This document shows, piece after piece, positions 15,483 through 24,141 of a stretch of DNA of 64,000 nucleotides (position 1 is its first letter; each line of letters begins with the position of its first letter). The stretch lies in contig NZ_FTOL01000010.1 in NCBI RefSeq assembly GCF_900156735.1, positions 1-64,000 of the forward strand, written 5' to 3'. The position numbers and the translations under genes are program-made. The stretch comes from Chryseobacterium ureilyticum. Its GTDB lineage: Bacteria; Bacteroidota; Bacteroidia; Flavobacteriales; Weeksellaceae. A model generated the notes under the pieces. It made no database searches, was not told the origin of the DNA, and was given only the letters and a program-made list of their open reading frames with translations.

Positions 15483-17771
15483 TTATGCTTTTTTCTCTCT
15501 TCTCTGAGCGTCAAGAACAGCAATCGTTGCAAGATTTACGATCTCATCTACGCTTGAACGCATCTGAAGAACGTGTACCGGTTGTTTTAATCCCATAAGA
15601 ATTGGACCGATAACCTGTGCTACCTTCATTCCTCTAAGAATTTTGTAAGATAAGTTTGCGCTTTCAAGATTCGGGAAGATGAATGTGTTTGCCGGAGTTG
15701 TTCCTAATTTTGAGAAAGGATAATCACTTAAATGATCTGCATTCATTGCAAAATCCGGTTGAATTTCACCATCTACGATCATTTTAGGATATTTCTCGTG
15801 AAGGATACCCACTGCTTTTGCTACTTTTTTAGAAGTTTCAGAAATCGCAGCAAAGTTTTCAAATCCAAGCATTGCAATTCTAGGTTCAATAGCAAAAGAT
15901 TTTACTGTAAATTCTGCCATTTTAGCGATATTCACAAGATCTTCAGCTGTAGGATTTTGGTTGATAGATGTATCTGCAAAGAAAATAGGTTTCTTTTCAG
16001 AAAGGATCATCATCATTGCGGCTACTTTATCTACGCCTTTATCTTTTTCAATCACTTCTAAAACAGGACGTAATACAGAAGTATAGTTTTTAGAGAATCC
16101 TACAATAAGACCATCAGTATCTCCATGCTTCAGCATTAAAGGTCCGAAATAATCTCTCTGGCGAACATATCTTTTCGCTTTGTATTCGTTCATTCCTTTT
16201 CTCTGGCGAAGTTTCCAAAGAGTTTCTCTGTATTTCTTTCTGTTTTCTTTCTGATCGTCATCACTTGGATCAATGATTGGAATATCAAGGTTGATACCGA
16301 AACGCTCCATTTGTTCCTTGATGTATTTTTTATCTCCTAAAAGACTTGGGTAAGCAATTCCTTCTTCATAAAGAATTTGTGCTGCCTTCAGTACATTATA
16401 TTCTTCAGCATTTCCAAGGGTGATTCTCTTCGGATTGGATTTTGCACGGCTCTGCATCATTCTTACCAATCTTTCGTCTCTTCCCATTCTGTCTAGAAGC
16501 TGGTGTTCGTATTCTTCAAAATCAGAAATAGTTTTTCTTGCCACACCACTTTCAATAGCCGCTTTTGCTACAGCACTCGATACTTTTGTGATCAATCTGT
16601 TGTCAAATGGCTTTGGAATAAAATATTCTCTTCCGAATTGTAAATTCTGAACATTGTAAGCTAAAATTACAGCTTCCGGCACCGGTTCTTTTGCTAAATC
16701 TGCAATAGCATGTACTGCAGCAAGTTTCATTTCTTCATTGATTCCTGTTGCCTGAACATCTAATGCTCCACGGAAAATGTAAGGGAATCCTAATACGTTG
16801 TTCACCTGATTAGGAAAATCACTTCTACCTGTTGCCATGATTACATCTTTACGTGTTGAAAGCGCAAGGTCATAAGCAATTTCAGGATCAGGGTTTGCTA
16901 AAGCAAATACAATAGGATTCTCACCCATGCTTAACAACATCTCAGGAGTCATTACGTTTCCTTTAGATAATCCAACGAAAACATCAGAACCTTTTACAGC
17001 ATCTTCCAATGTTTCAATATCTGTCTGAGCGATAAAATCTAATTTCTCAGGAGTAAGGTTTTCTCTCTTATGATTGATCACTCCTTTACTGTCACACATC
17101 AGGACGTTTTCTTTTTTCAATCCTAATGAGATATAAAGTTTGGTACAAGCAATCGCAGCTGCTCCAGCTCCGTTCACGACCATTTTTACTTTATCAATAT
17201 CTTTATTAGCGATCTGCAATGAGTTGATCAAAGCAGCAGCAGAAATAATTGCCGTTCCGTGCTGATCATCGTGCATCAAAGGAATATTTAATTCTTCCTT
17301 CAATCTTTGTTCTATATAAAAAGCTTCAGGAGCTTTGATATCTTCAAGGTTAATTCCTCCGAATGTAGGAGCGATACCTTTTACAATTTCAATAAATTTG
17401 TCCGGATCCTTTTCATCAATTTCGATATCAAATACGTTGATATCAGCAAAGATCTTGAATAAAAGACCTTTTCCTTCCATTACCGGTTTTGAAGCTTCTG
17501 CTCCGATGTCACCTAAACCAAGTACTGCTGTACCGTTTGAGATTACAGCTACCAGATTTCCTTTCCCTGTATAATCGTATACTGTTTCAGGCTTATCGTG
17601 GATTTCCATACAAGGAACAGCAACTCCGGGAGAGTATGCCAATGACAAATCTCTTTGAGAAGAGTGCGGTTTGGATGGTATAACTTCTATTTTTCCTTTA
17701 GGTTCTGCTTTATGATAATCTAACGCGGCCTGACTAAAATTCTTTTCGTCGCGATTGTTGTTACTTGACAT
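15483..17771 (-). CDS. maeB: NADP-dependent malic enzyme with phosphotransacetylase-like domain
   Basis: This enzyme oxidatively decarboxylates malate to pyruvate, making NADPH. The 762-aa length is that of the large MaeB type. The N-terminal malic domain contains RDLSLAYSPGVAVPC and TGKGNLVAVISNGTAVLGLGDIG. It is followed by a Rossmann domain (VVNGAGAAAIACTKLY, about 190-400) and a C-terminal phosphotransacetylase-like domain (about 430-762, ending with LPGLKQPVH-type ILMGLKQPVHVLQMRSSV) that is regulatory in known homologues. The gene lies 15 nt after the kinase-like gene, so they probably form an operon. In other flavobacteria, as I recall, maeB lies directly upstream of ruvA-sprA. Confidence 0.93.
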   Translation of the reverse strand: MSSNNNRDEKNFSQAALDYHKAEPKGKIEVIPSKPHSSQRDLSLAYSPGVAVPCMEIHDKPETVYDYTGKGNLVAVISNGTAVLGLGDIGAEASKPVMEGKGLLFKIFADINVFDIEIDEKDPDKFIEIVKGIAPTFGGINLEDIKAPEAFYIEQRLKEELNIPLMHDDQHGTAIISAAALINSLQIANKDIDKVKMVVNGAGAAAIACTKLYISLGLKKENVLMCDSKGVINHKRENLTPEKLDFIAQTDIETLEDAVKGSDVFVGLSKGNVMTPEMLLSMGENPIVFALANPDPEIAYDLALSTRKDVIMATGRSDFPNQVNNVLGFPYIFRGALDVQATGINEEMKLAAVHAIADLAKEPVPEAVILAYNVQNLQFGREYFIPKPFDNRLITKVSSAVAKAAIESGVARKTISDFEEYEHQLLDRMGRDERLVRMMQSRAKSNPKRITLGNAEEYNVLKAAQILYEEGIAYPSLLGDKKYIKEQMERFGINLDIPIIDPSDDDQKENRKKYRETLWKLRQRKGMNEYKAKRYVRQRDYFGPLMLKHGDTDGLIVGFSKNYTSVLRPVLEVIEKDKGVDKVAAMMMILSEKKPIFFADTSINQNPTAEDLVNIAKMAEFTVKSFAIEPRIAMLGFENFAAISETSKKVAKAVGILHEKYPKMIVDGEIQPDFAMNADHLSDYPFSKLGTTPANTFIFPNLESANLSYKILRGMKVAQVIGPILMGLKQPVHVLQMRSSVDEIVNLATIAVLDAQRREKKA

Positions 17772-17786
17772 AGGTTTTATTTTTTG

Positions 17787-18638
17787 TTAGAGTATATATT
17801 TAATGTGGTAATCTACTAAGCTTTCAATTGGTTTCTGTACTACATGTCCCACATTTAAATTAAATTCTGTTGCTACAGAACGTAGAATATTTTCATAATA
17901 ATAAGCAATAGAGCCAATGAAATTGATCTCGGCGTCTTTTGCTTCATGATAAGGTAGAACCTGATATTCAAAGAAACTTTTCATTTCTTCGAAAACCATG
18001 TCCTTAAAATAAGGGTGATCTTTTCTTTCAATCACAAATTTGGTAAAATCTGCCAGATAGGCGTTTGGTCTTGGTTTGTGATACATATTTTTCAATGTAT
18101 CTTCTACGGTAAGTTTATATTCTGCTTCAAATTCAGCATGAAGGTCTGAAGGCAGTTTTTTCATAAAATACCTACGCACCAGCTGTTTTCCGATTGCACT
18201 TCCACTTCCTTCATCACCGATAAGGAATCCAAGAGATGGTAATTCAATTTTCAGGTTTTCTCCATCGAAATAACAAGAGTTTGATCCTGTTCCCAAAATA
18301 CATACAATAGCAGGTTTCCCGCTATATGCAGCATATGCGGCAGCCATCAAATCTTCTTTTACGATGATTTCAGCTTTACTGAATACCTTAATAAGTTCTT
18401 CTTGTATCGTTTCGCAGTTTTTTTTCACACCACATCCTGAACCATAGAAAAATACTTTGGTAATTGAATTTTTGACCAACATCAGGTTGCTGTTCTTCTG
18501 AATTTCAGGAGCGATAAGTTCTCTGTTGATAAAGTTCGGATTGAAACCGATAGTTTCTGTTTTTAAGAATACTTTCTTAAAGTCATCAAGTATTACCCAA
18601 TCCGATTTCGTAGAACCACTATCTACAATAGCAACCAT
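17787..18638 (-). CDS. N-acetylglucosamine kinase-like (BadF/BadG/BcrA/BcrD ATPase family)
   Basis: This 283-aa actin-fold sugar kinase-type ATPase is of the NAGK-like branch. The phosphate-1 loop is VDSGSTKSDWVILDD (4-18). A second nucleotide loop reads CILGTGSNSCYFDG, and GFLIGDEGSGSAIGKQL is the family hallmark. Likely substrates are N-acetylglucosamine or related amino sugars recovered from the cell wall or chitin. The exact substrate cannot be read from sequence. The start is the ATG at 18638; the gene is followed closely by maeB. Confidence 0.8.
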   Translation of the reverse strand: MVAIVDSGSTKSDWVILDDFKKVFLKTETIGFNPNFINRELIAPEIQKNSNLMLVKNSITKVFFYGSGCGVKKNCETIQEELIKVFSKAEIIVKEDLMAAAYAAYSGKPAIVCILGTGSNSCYFDGENLKIELPSLGFLIGDEGSGSAIGKQLVRRYFMKKLPSDLHAEFEAEYKLTVEDTLKNMYHKPRPNAYLADFTKFVIERKDHPYFKDMVFEEMKSFFEYQVLPYHEAKDAEINFIGSIAYYYENILRSVATEFNLNVGHVVQKPIESLVDYHIKYIL

Positions 18639-18723
18639 ATTTTAGATTTTAATTTAAGGGTGCTAAATTATGAATTTATCTTCAATTAGCGTTTAAAAAC
18701 AACCTGGAAGCTGTCTAAAATCA

Positions 18724-18987
18724 TTAATGTTTAATCTTTGCTTTTTTTTCATTGAACTGAATAAGCCAGTCTTCTATTTCGTCTTCCAGATAGGAAGCCT
18801 GTAATACCATGGCATTGATAAAGTCATCGGGAACGGGTTCCCCTGTAGAGTTCTCAAGATTCCAAAGTTCATTAGACATATTTTCATATTCAGAATACAC
18901 TCGTTTGAAGCGGGAGTTTTCTTTCTCAAGAGCTTCAATATTTTTCTGTTGAAGCTGGAATTTTCTGTATTTGTTTTGACGTTTCAT
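18724..18987 (-). CDS. small coiled-coil protein, unknown function
   Basis: With the ATG at 18987 this is an 87-aa hydrophilic protein (MKRQNKYRKFQLQQKNIEALEKENSRF...). It has a heptad-like N-terminal helix and an acidic second half (PVPDDFINAM, YLEDEIEDWLIQFNEKKAK). The frame stays open to an ATG at 19047 (107 aa), but the extra 20 residues do not look like the rest of the protein. No signal peptide or membrane segment is seen. I do not recognise the family. It is 85 nt upstream of the kinase gene on the same strand. Confidence 0.6.
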   Translation of the reverse strand: MKRQNKYRKFQLQQKNIEALEKENSRFKRVYSEYENMSNELWNLENSTGEPVPDDFINAMVLQASYLEDEIEDWLIQFNEKKAKIKH

Positions 18988-19047
18988 ACAAATATTGTTA
19001 TCAATTAGGACATAAAATTTAGGAGTCGTATGCTTCCAATCGCGCAT

Positions 19048-19343
19048 TACAAGATAGAAAAAACCATTAACACAAGGATTTGAAAATGAATTTATTATCA
19101 GGTTATTGTAACATCATTCTGCTTATTAAAATTAGAAATAATTTTTATTTAAAAAAATATTTTAACAACTTTTTTCAGTGTTTAACATATAGTTATAAAT
19201 TTGCATATTCATATAATGAGATACCACAATTATTAATAGATGTAAACTATTATTAATACATGGAACATTGCAAAGCAGCTGTTGCTGTACTTATAACACG
19301 TTCTAAGGTTCAGTATTATATGACATATATTTATATCAATTAA
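19048..19343. other. intergenic region, AT-rich divergent spacer
   Basis: I see no coding frame or hairpin here. A TAAATTTG box at 19196-19203 (+) matches the -7 consensus, but no TTG lies at the right distance. It could start the rightward transcript of the GtrA-like gene with a leader of about 135 nt. Confidence 0.35.
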
Positions 19344-19802
19344 ATGAAAGAAATACTCATACGCCAAAAACAAGTTTTGTTCTTCATTATTGCCGGAGGA
19401 CTAAGTGCTATTGTTGAAATTGGCAGTTTCAAAATATTCAGCACTTATTTACCACACTTCCTTGCTAAAGAAACTAACTTTCATGGGGTACATTATCCTT
19501 TAAGCAATATATTCTCCACCTGTTGCGGAATCATCACGAATTATTTTCTGAGCATCTGGTTCGTATTTGAAAGAGGAAAGCATTCCAAGAAAAAGGAATT
19601 TGCTTATTTTATGGCTGTTTCCTTCTTTTCGACATTGTTAAGCCTTGGGTTTTTCCAGATATTCTACAGTTTTATATTTAAAGATAATATCAATTTAATT
19701 TTTTATACCTTGAGTCCGGAAATGATCAGTAAGATTGCAGCAATTTTATTGGTTTCCATTCTTAATTATTCGGTAAAAAAGAAAGTAATTTTTAACGGTT
19801 AA
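19344..19802 (+). CDS. GtrA-like family membrane protein
   Basis: This 152-aa protein has four predicted membrane segments: FFIIAGGLSAIVEIGSF, IFSTCCGIITNYFLSIWFVF, FMAVSFFSTLLSLGFFQIF and ISKIAAILLVSILNYSV. This is the GtrA layout, including the conserved NY and a WxF-like motif in the second helix. GtrA proteins are thought to help flip polyprenyl-linked sugars during cell-surface glycan modification. Three nucleotides separate it from the acyltransferase gene, so they form an operon. Confidence 0.8.
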   Translation: MKEILIRQKQVLFFIIAGGLSAIVEIGSFKIFSTYLPHFLAKETNFHGVHYPLSNIFSTCCGIITNYFLSIWFVFERGKHSKKKEFAYFMAVSFFSTLLSLGFFQIFYSFIFKDNINLIFYTLSPEMISKIAAILLVSILNYSVKKKVIFNG

Positions 19803-19805
19803 GCT

Positions 19806-20534
19806 GTGACAAAAATTTTAAATTATCTCTGGAGATTTTGGCTGTTGTTATTAGCATTTGTTTTAACGACTACTATTGGAATCCCTGTTTATCTTTTATC
19901 TTTTAATAAAAAACATTACAAATATTCCTACAAGTTTATCCGCTTGTGGTGTTTTGGAATGTTTTACGGGATGGGTTTCCGATATGAGCTTATTAAACTT
20001 TCTGAGCAGGAAAAAGACAGAAATAAAGAATATGTTTTCATATCGAACCATACTTCGATCATGGATATCATGCTTACCTGCATTCTTTTTCCGCACCATC
20101 CGATTTGTTTTGTAGGAAAAAAAGAACTTGTAAAGATCCCTATCTTCGGAACTATTTACAAAAGAGTCTGCGTCATGGTAGACCGATCCAGCGCAAAAAG
20201 CCGTGCTGACGTGTACCGAAGATGTGCTGAAAAGATGGAGGAAGGTAACAGCATTGCTATTTTCCCTGAAGGTGGTGTTCCCGATGATACGTCTGTCATT
20301 CTCGATAATTTTAAAGACGGAGCGTTTATGCTGTCTTCAAAACACAACTCTCCTATTGCAGTTTATACTTTTATAGGGCTTAAGGAAATGTTTCCTTTTG
20401 AAAACTCCAAGGGCTATCCCGGAAGAGTAAAAGTCTATTTCAATGGAATTATAGAGCCTACTGATTCTCCAAAAGACTCTAAAGAAGAGGCTTATCAAGT
20501 AATTAAAAAAACCTTGACAGAACACTCTATTTAA
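19806..20534 (+). CDS. plsC: 1-acyl-sn-glycerol-3-phosphate acyltransferase-like protein
   Basis: This 242-aa membrane acyltransferase starts at GTG (19806). An N-terminal hydrophobic segment (about 8-32) is followed by the PlsC signature blocks: SNHTSIMD (the HX4D catalytic motif), VMVDRSSAKSRADV and IFPEGGVPDDTS (the EGT/EGG-type substrate motif). It would transfer a fatty acyl group to lysophosphatidic acid or to a related lipid. It shares an operon with the GtrA-like gene. The symbol is by family; a paralogue elsewhere may be the housekeeping enzyme. Confidence 0.82.
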   Translation: MTKILNYLWRFWLLLLAFVLTTTIGIPVYLLSFNKKHYKYSYKFIRLWCFGMFYGMGFRYELIKLSEQEKDRNKEYVFISNHTSIMDIMLTCILFPHHPICFVGKKELVKIPIFGTIYKRVCVMVDRSSAKSRADVYRRCAEKMEEGNSIAIFPEGGVPDDTSVILDNFKDGAFMLSSKHNSPIAVYTFIGLKEMFPFENSKGYPGRVKVYFNGIIEPTDSPKDSKEEAYQVIKKTLTEHSI

Positions 20535-20544
20535 AAGAAATAGC

Positions 20545-20552
20545 TATATTTG
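20545..20552 (+). promoter_or_regulatory. -7 box of the MFS transporter gene
   Basis: An exact TATATTTG lies 22 nt before the ATG at 20575. No TTG sits at the canonical distance (the nearest is 28 nt upstream), so the -33 part is weak. Confidence 0.5.
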
Positions 20553-20574
20553 TTTGCGAAATTTTCAATAAAAT

Positions 20575-22344
20575 ATGTCAAAAACCAACCAGCCGACTAA
20601 TTACCCGGCGCTGTACACACTTGTACTTGTATTTTTTTTCTGGGGTTTTATTGCTGCCGGCAATAGTATTTTCATCCCTTTCTGTAAAAACTATTTTTCT
20701 CTTGACCAGTTTCAGTCTCAGCTAATAGATTTTGCTTTTTATACTGCTTATTTTTTGGGAGCGTTACTGCTTTTCATATTCAGTACTATAAAAGGAATTG
20801 ATATTATCGGTAAATGGGGATACAAAAAGAGTATTGTTTACGGGCTTCTGTTATCCGCCTTTGGGGCAGCCATTATGATTATTGCGGTGAAAAGCAATGT
20901 ATATTATGGAATGCTTATCGGGCTTTTTGTGGTAGCATTAGGTTTTTCTATTCAGCAGACCGCTGCGAATCCGTTTGCCGTTCTTCTGGGAGATCCTAAA
21001 ACCGGAGCAAGCAGACAAAACCTTGCAGGTGGAATCAACTCTTTTGGAACATCCATCGGTCCTATTATCGTAGGATTGGCACTTTTCGGGACTACTGCTA
21101 CAGTAGATGATGATCAGATCAAACACCTTGCTCTTGATAAGGTAATTTTACTTTATACGGCTGTAGGTGCTCTTTTCTTAATTGCTGCCGGGATCTTCTA
21201 CTTTTCAAAGAAACTTCCTGATGGTATTTCTACTGAGCCTATGGAAAAAGCTGGTAAAGCAAGAAAGACACTGATTGCAATGACAATTCTTGTGATCCTT
21301 TTCTTTATTCCTGTATTCAGCAGCTACAATTCTGAGGAAGCAAAGAATATCGAGACGCTAAGCCAGCAGATAACTACATTGGAAAGCAATGTAGAGAAAG
21401 AAACAAATACTGCTACAATTGATTCTTATAAAGCACAAATTGTAAAAACAAAATCAGATCTGGAAGCCATCAAGCATCCATTGGAGAAAAAGAGAATGAT
21501 GTACCTGGGTGGTGCATTACTTGTTGTTATTATCTCTCTTTTATTTGCAAACTCAAGTGCTAAGAAAAATGCTGAAGGCTGGGGTGCTATGAAATATCCG
21601 CAGCTTGTATTGGGAATGATTGCTATTCTTGCTTATGTAGGGGTAGAAGTTGCTATCGGAAGTAATCTTGGAGAGCTTTTAAGCTTGCCTGAATTCGGAG
21701 GGCATCAGTCTTCTGATCTGGCACCTTATATTTCCATGTATTGGGGTAGTTTAATGATCGGAAGATGGACGGGTGCTATTGCTGTTTTTAATTTAACAAA
21801 ACAACAACAAACTATTGCTACTATTATTGTTCCTTTCATTGCATTCTCTGTGATTATCGGAATCAATACGATTGCTCAGAAAGATATGTCTCATCTGTAT
21901 TTCTATGCAGTATGTGTAGCTATTCAGGTTTTATTATTCTTAGTGAGTAAGAACAAACCTGCTTTAACATTAATTATTTTTGGATTATTCGGAACTGTTG
22001 CAATGATCGTAGGATTGTTGAGCACAGGGAACTTTGCTATTTATGCATTCCTTTCCGGAGGTCTTGCATGTAGTATCATGTGGCCTTCTATTTTTACACT
22101 TGCCATCACAGGTTTAGGAAAATACACAGCCCAGGGATCTGCATTCCTTGTTATGATGATCTTAGGTGGAGGTATCATCCCACCACTTCAGGGCAAGCTT
22201 TCTGATATTATCGGAATTCACAGTTCGTATATAATTCCTGTATTGTGTTTTGTATACATCACGGTATTTGCATATCTGGCTAAAAAATCTTTATTTAGAC
22301 AGGGAATTAACGTTGACGTTTTAGAATCCGAAGGTGCTCATTAA
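20575..22344 (+). CDS. sugar MFS transporter (FucP-like)
   Basis: This 589-aa major-facilitator transporter is of the fucose/glucose/galactose:H+ branch. The first helix reads [18 protein letters not shown], followed by the family motifs [14 protein letters not shown] and [32 protein letters not shown]. FucP is about 440 aa. The excess comes largely from a hydrophilic, coiled-coil-like insert (about residues 250-308, [18 protein letters not shown]...) bordered by hydrophobic segments. It probably imports hexoses or amino sugars. The gene overlaps the following DUF3810 gene by 11 nt. Confidence 0.88.
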   Translation: MSKTNQPTNYPALYTLVLVFFFWGFIAAGNSIFIPFCKNYFSLDQFQSQLIDFAFYTAYFLGALLLFIFSTIKGIDIIGKWGYKKSIVYGLLLSAFGAAIMIIAVKSNVYYGMLIGLFVVALGFSIQQTAANPFAVLLGDPKTGASRQNLAGGINSFGTSIGPIIVGLALFGTTATVDDDQIKHLALDKVILLYTAVGALFLIAAGIFYFSKKLPDGISTEPMEKAGKARKTLIAMTILVILFFIPVFSSYNSEEAKNIETLSQQITTLESNVEKETNTATIDSYKAQIVKTKSDLEAIKHPLEKKRMMYLGGALLVVIISLLFANSSAKKNAEGWGAMKYPQLVLGMIAILAYVGVEVAIGSNLGELLSLPEFGGHQSSDLAPYISMYWGSLMIGRWTGAIAVFNLTKQQQTIATIIVPFIAFSVIIGINTIAQKDMSHLYFYAVCVAIQVLLFLVSKNKPALTLIIFGLFGTVAMIVGLLSTGNFAIYAFLSGGLACSIMWPSIFTLAITGLGKYTAQGSAFLVMMILGGGIIPPLQGKLSDIIGIHSSYIIPVLCFVYITVFAYLAKKSLFRQGINVDVLESEGAH

Positions 22345-23395
22345 GAATATACAACATATATATAAGAAGAAGAGATTTCGGGCAGGTATTTTACTTGCCC
22401 AATTTCTTTTATTTTACTGTTTTTCAAAGTCTAAGCACATGATTTCTTTTTTTGAAAGTTTCTTTGATTTTCAAAAAGGTTTTCATCAGATATTGTTCAG
22501 CTGGCTTCCATTTTCTGGGGGAGATGTTTTTTATATCCTATTAGGAATTAGCCTTTTATACTGTTTCATTACTTTATTTAAGAAAAAAAAAAGAAACACT
22601 TCCCTCGTAAGACTTCTTTTGATCATCAATATCTTTTACTTTACCTATCAGATATTCTGGGGGATGCTATATTTCCAGACTCCGATTATAAAAAAACTCT
22701 CGAGCCAGAACGAGCCTGAAATGAATAAAGCTAAAAAACTAGCACTCCAATATCTTGAAAAGTGTAAAGTTTCACGCCAATCTGTAAAGGAAGACAAGAA
22801 TGGGGTTTTCATCATTACAGACTTAAAATCCATACAGCTGGAAATTTTACAACAACAGGCAAAAATTCCCCGATATATTTCGGACAAAAAAGCAACCCAA
22901 ATTGCTTCCATTAAGCCTAGTTTATTTAAAAAAGTAATGAATTTTACAGGCATTCTAGGATACTATAATCCATTCACTGCCGAAGCACAATATAACGCTG
23001 AATTACCATCTACTTTCATTCCTTTTACTACAGCCCATGAGAGTGCTCATCAGCTTGGTTTTGCAAGAGAACAAGAGGCTAATTTTGTAGGATATCTGAT
23101 AGGGGTTCACTCTCATCATCCTGATTTGAGATATAGCACCGAATACTTTACTCTAAAAAGTCTTTTAAAATTTATTGTGGATGAAGATCCAGAGTTTGTA
23201 AAATCAGTTATCAACAATTATTCTCCTGCAATGAAAAGAGATCGTGCTTATGAAAAGGATTTCATTCTCAGACATCAGGGATGGCTGGATGACTTTTTTG
23301 GATTTACCAATAATCTCTTCCTAAAAAGCAATCAACAGGAAGGTTCTGTCACCTATTCTTACTTTATAGATCTCCTTTTAAACTACGAAAAATAG
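22334..23395 (+). CDS. DUF3810 domain membrane protein with HExxH motif
   Basis: This 353-aa protein has three N-terminal hydrophobic segments (about 17-33, 64-82, 91-110) and then a soluble domain. That domain carries H235-E-S-A-H239 followed by [16 protein letters not shown], the layout of a zinc metalloprotease (HExxH with a downstream Glu). This is the DUF3810 family, whose substrate is not known to me. The start overlaps the transporter by 11 nt, indicating co-translation. The sequence supports a membrane-bound peptidase, but activity is inferred. Confidence 0.8.
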   Translation: MLIKNIQHIYKKKRFRAGILLAQFLLFYCFSKSKHMISFFESFFDFQKGFHQILFSWLPFSGGDVFYILLGISLLYCFITLFKKKKRNTSLVRLLLIINIFYFTYQIFWGMLYFQTPIIKKLSSQNEPEMNKAKKLALQYLEKCKVSRQSVKEDKNGVFIITDLKSIQLEILQQQAKIPRYISDKKATQIASIKPSLFKKVMNFTGILGYYNPFTAEAQYNAELPSTFIPFTTAHESAHQLGFAREQEANFVGYLIGVHSHHPDLRYSTEYFTLKSLLKFIVDEDPEFVKSVINNYSPAMKRDRAYEKDFILRHQGWLDDFFGFTNNLFLKSNQQEGSVTYSYFIDLLLNYEK

Positions 23396-23398
23396 AAT

Positions 23399-23486
23399 AA
23401 AAAAAGAATCGTATCAGGCGATACGATTCTAAAAACACAAATGATGAAAAAAAATTTATTACCTTGACTTGTTCCCTCATTCAAGG
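23399..23486 (-). ncRNA. candidate small RNA, about 88 nt
   Basis: On the minus strand a promoter-like pair (23492-23523) is followed by about 55 nt of leader-like sequence, then a perfect 11-bp hairpin and seven Ts, exactly the shape of a short terminated transcript. Within it TCAAGG and CCTTGA can pair. A 38-codon frame starting MREQVKVINFF runs through it and beyond the terminator, so a coding role is less likely. I recall very similar sequence in other Chryseobacterium intergenic regions. The alternative is that the hairpin only ends the DUF3810 transcript. Confidence 0.4.
23405..23430. terminator. hairpin terminator after DUF3810 gene
   Basis: A perfect 11-bp stem, AGAATCGTATC with GATACGATTCT, closes the loop AGGC. 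The T7 tract is on the minus-strand side (23399-23405). On the plus strand only A-rich sequence follows. It is strongest as a leftward terminator but may act in both directions. Confidence 0.7.
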
Positions 23487-23491
23487 CGATG

Positions 23492-23523
23492 TAAAAGTAC
23501 GACATATTTTATAAATACAAAAA
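23492..23523 (-). promoter_or_regulatory. promoter-like pair for candidate small RNA
   Basis: TTTTTG (23518-23523) is 18 nt from TACTTTTA (23492-23499, one mismatch to TAnnTTTG), on the minus strand. Confidence 0.4.
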
Positions 23524-24095
23524 CATTTTATTTCTTTTTTAAAACTTTATGAAAACTTTATGATTTTTTAAGTTTTTTTGAGTTTATAGAACAACAATAT
23601 TAATCTTAATCAAACTTGAGATACAATAATAAAAAATCAATTAAGTTGTACTTAATACGTTAAAAAACTACAGAATCAAAGTTTTGGTTACACATAAAAT
23701 ATTCCAGTTATCCCCTATTTTCAACAGAAGAAAAATTAGAGTTATTCCCTTTAAAAGAAGATATATATCTAAAATTTAAACCCATTAATTTGACTGATCC
23801 AAAAGATTATTTGTAGTGTCATTCGCCTGTCGAACTTATATATTTTTATTTCTTTAGAAAAGACTTAGTTTTTAAATAATGAAAATTCTATAACCATTGT
23901 TATTATGAATTTTAGATTAAGGGGAAAATAAGGATGTGGACAATACTTCTCTTTTATGAACCAGATCATCATTATGATGAACTTTAAAACTTTAATTTTT
24001 AAAAAACATTTCCAATTAAAATTAAATATAAAATATTGAAAATTAAACTAAATACGCCTACTCCACGCTATATCTCACTAATAAAAGAAAAATTT
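23524..24095. other. long AT-rich intergenic region upstream of exporter operon
   Basis: About 570 nt with no credible reading frame, tRNA or strong hairpin. It is extremely AT-rich and many frames are closed by stops. It separates the DUF3810 gene from the peptide-export operon and may contain regulatory sites I cannot identify. Confidence 0.5.
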
Positions 24096-24127
24096 TTTTG
24101 TTAATTTAAAACATCTGTGTATTTTAG
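24096..24127 (+). promoter_or_regulatory. promoter of the peptide-export operon
   Basis: TTG (24098-24100) is followed after 19 nt by TATTTTAG (24120-24127), one mismatch from TAnnTTTG. The ATG at 24142 is 14 nt downstream. Confidence 0.5.
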
Positions 24128-24141
24128 TTAAAAATATTAAT

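Noticed and set aside
19988-20525. Several open frames antisense to plsC
   Set aside because: They are shadows of a strongly supported acyltransferase gene and have no independent features.
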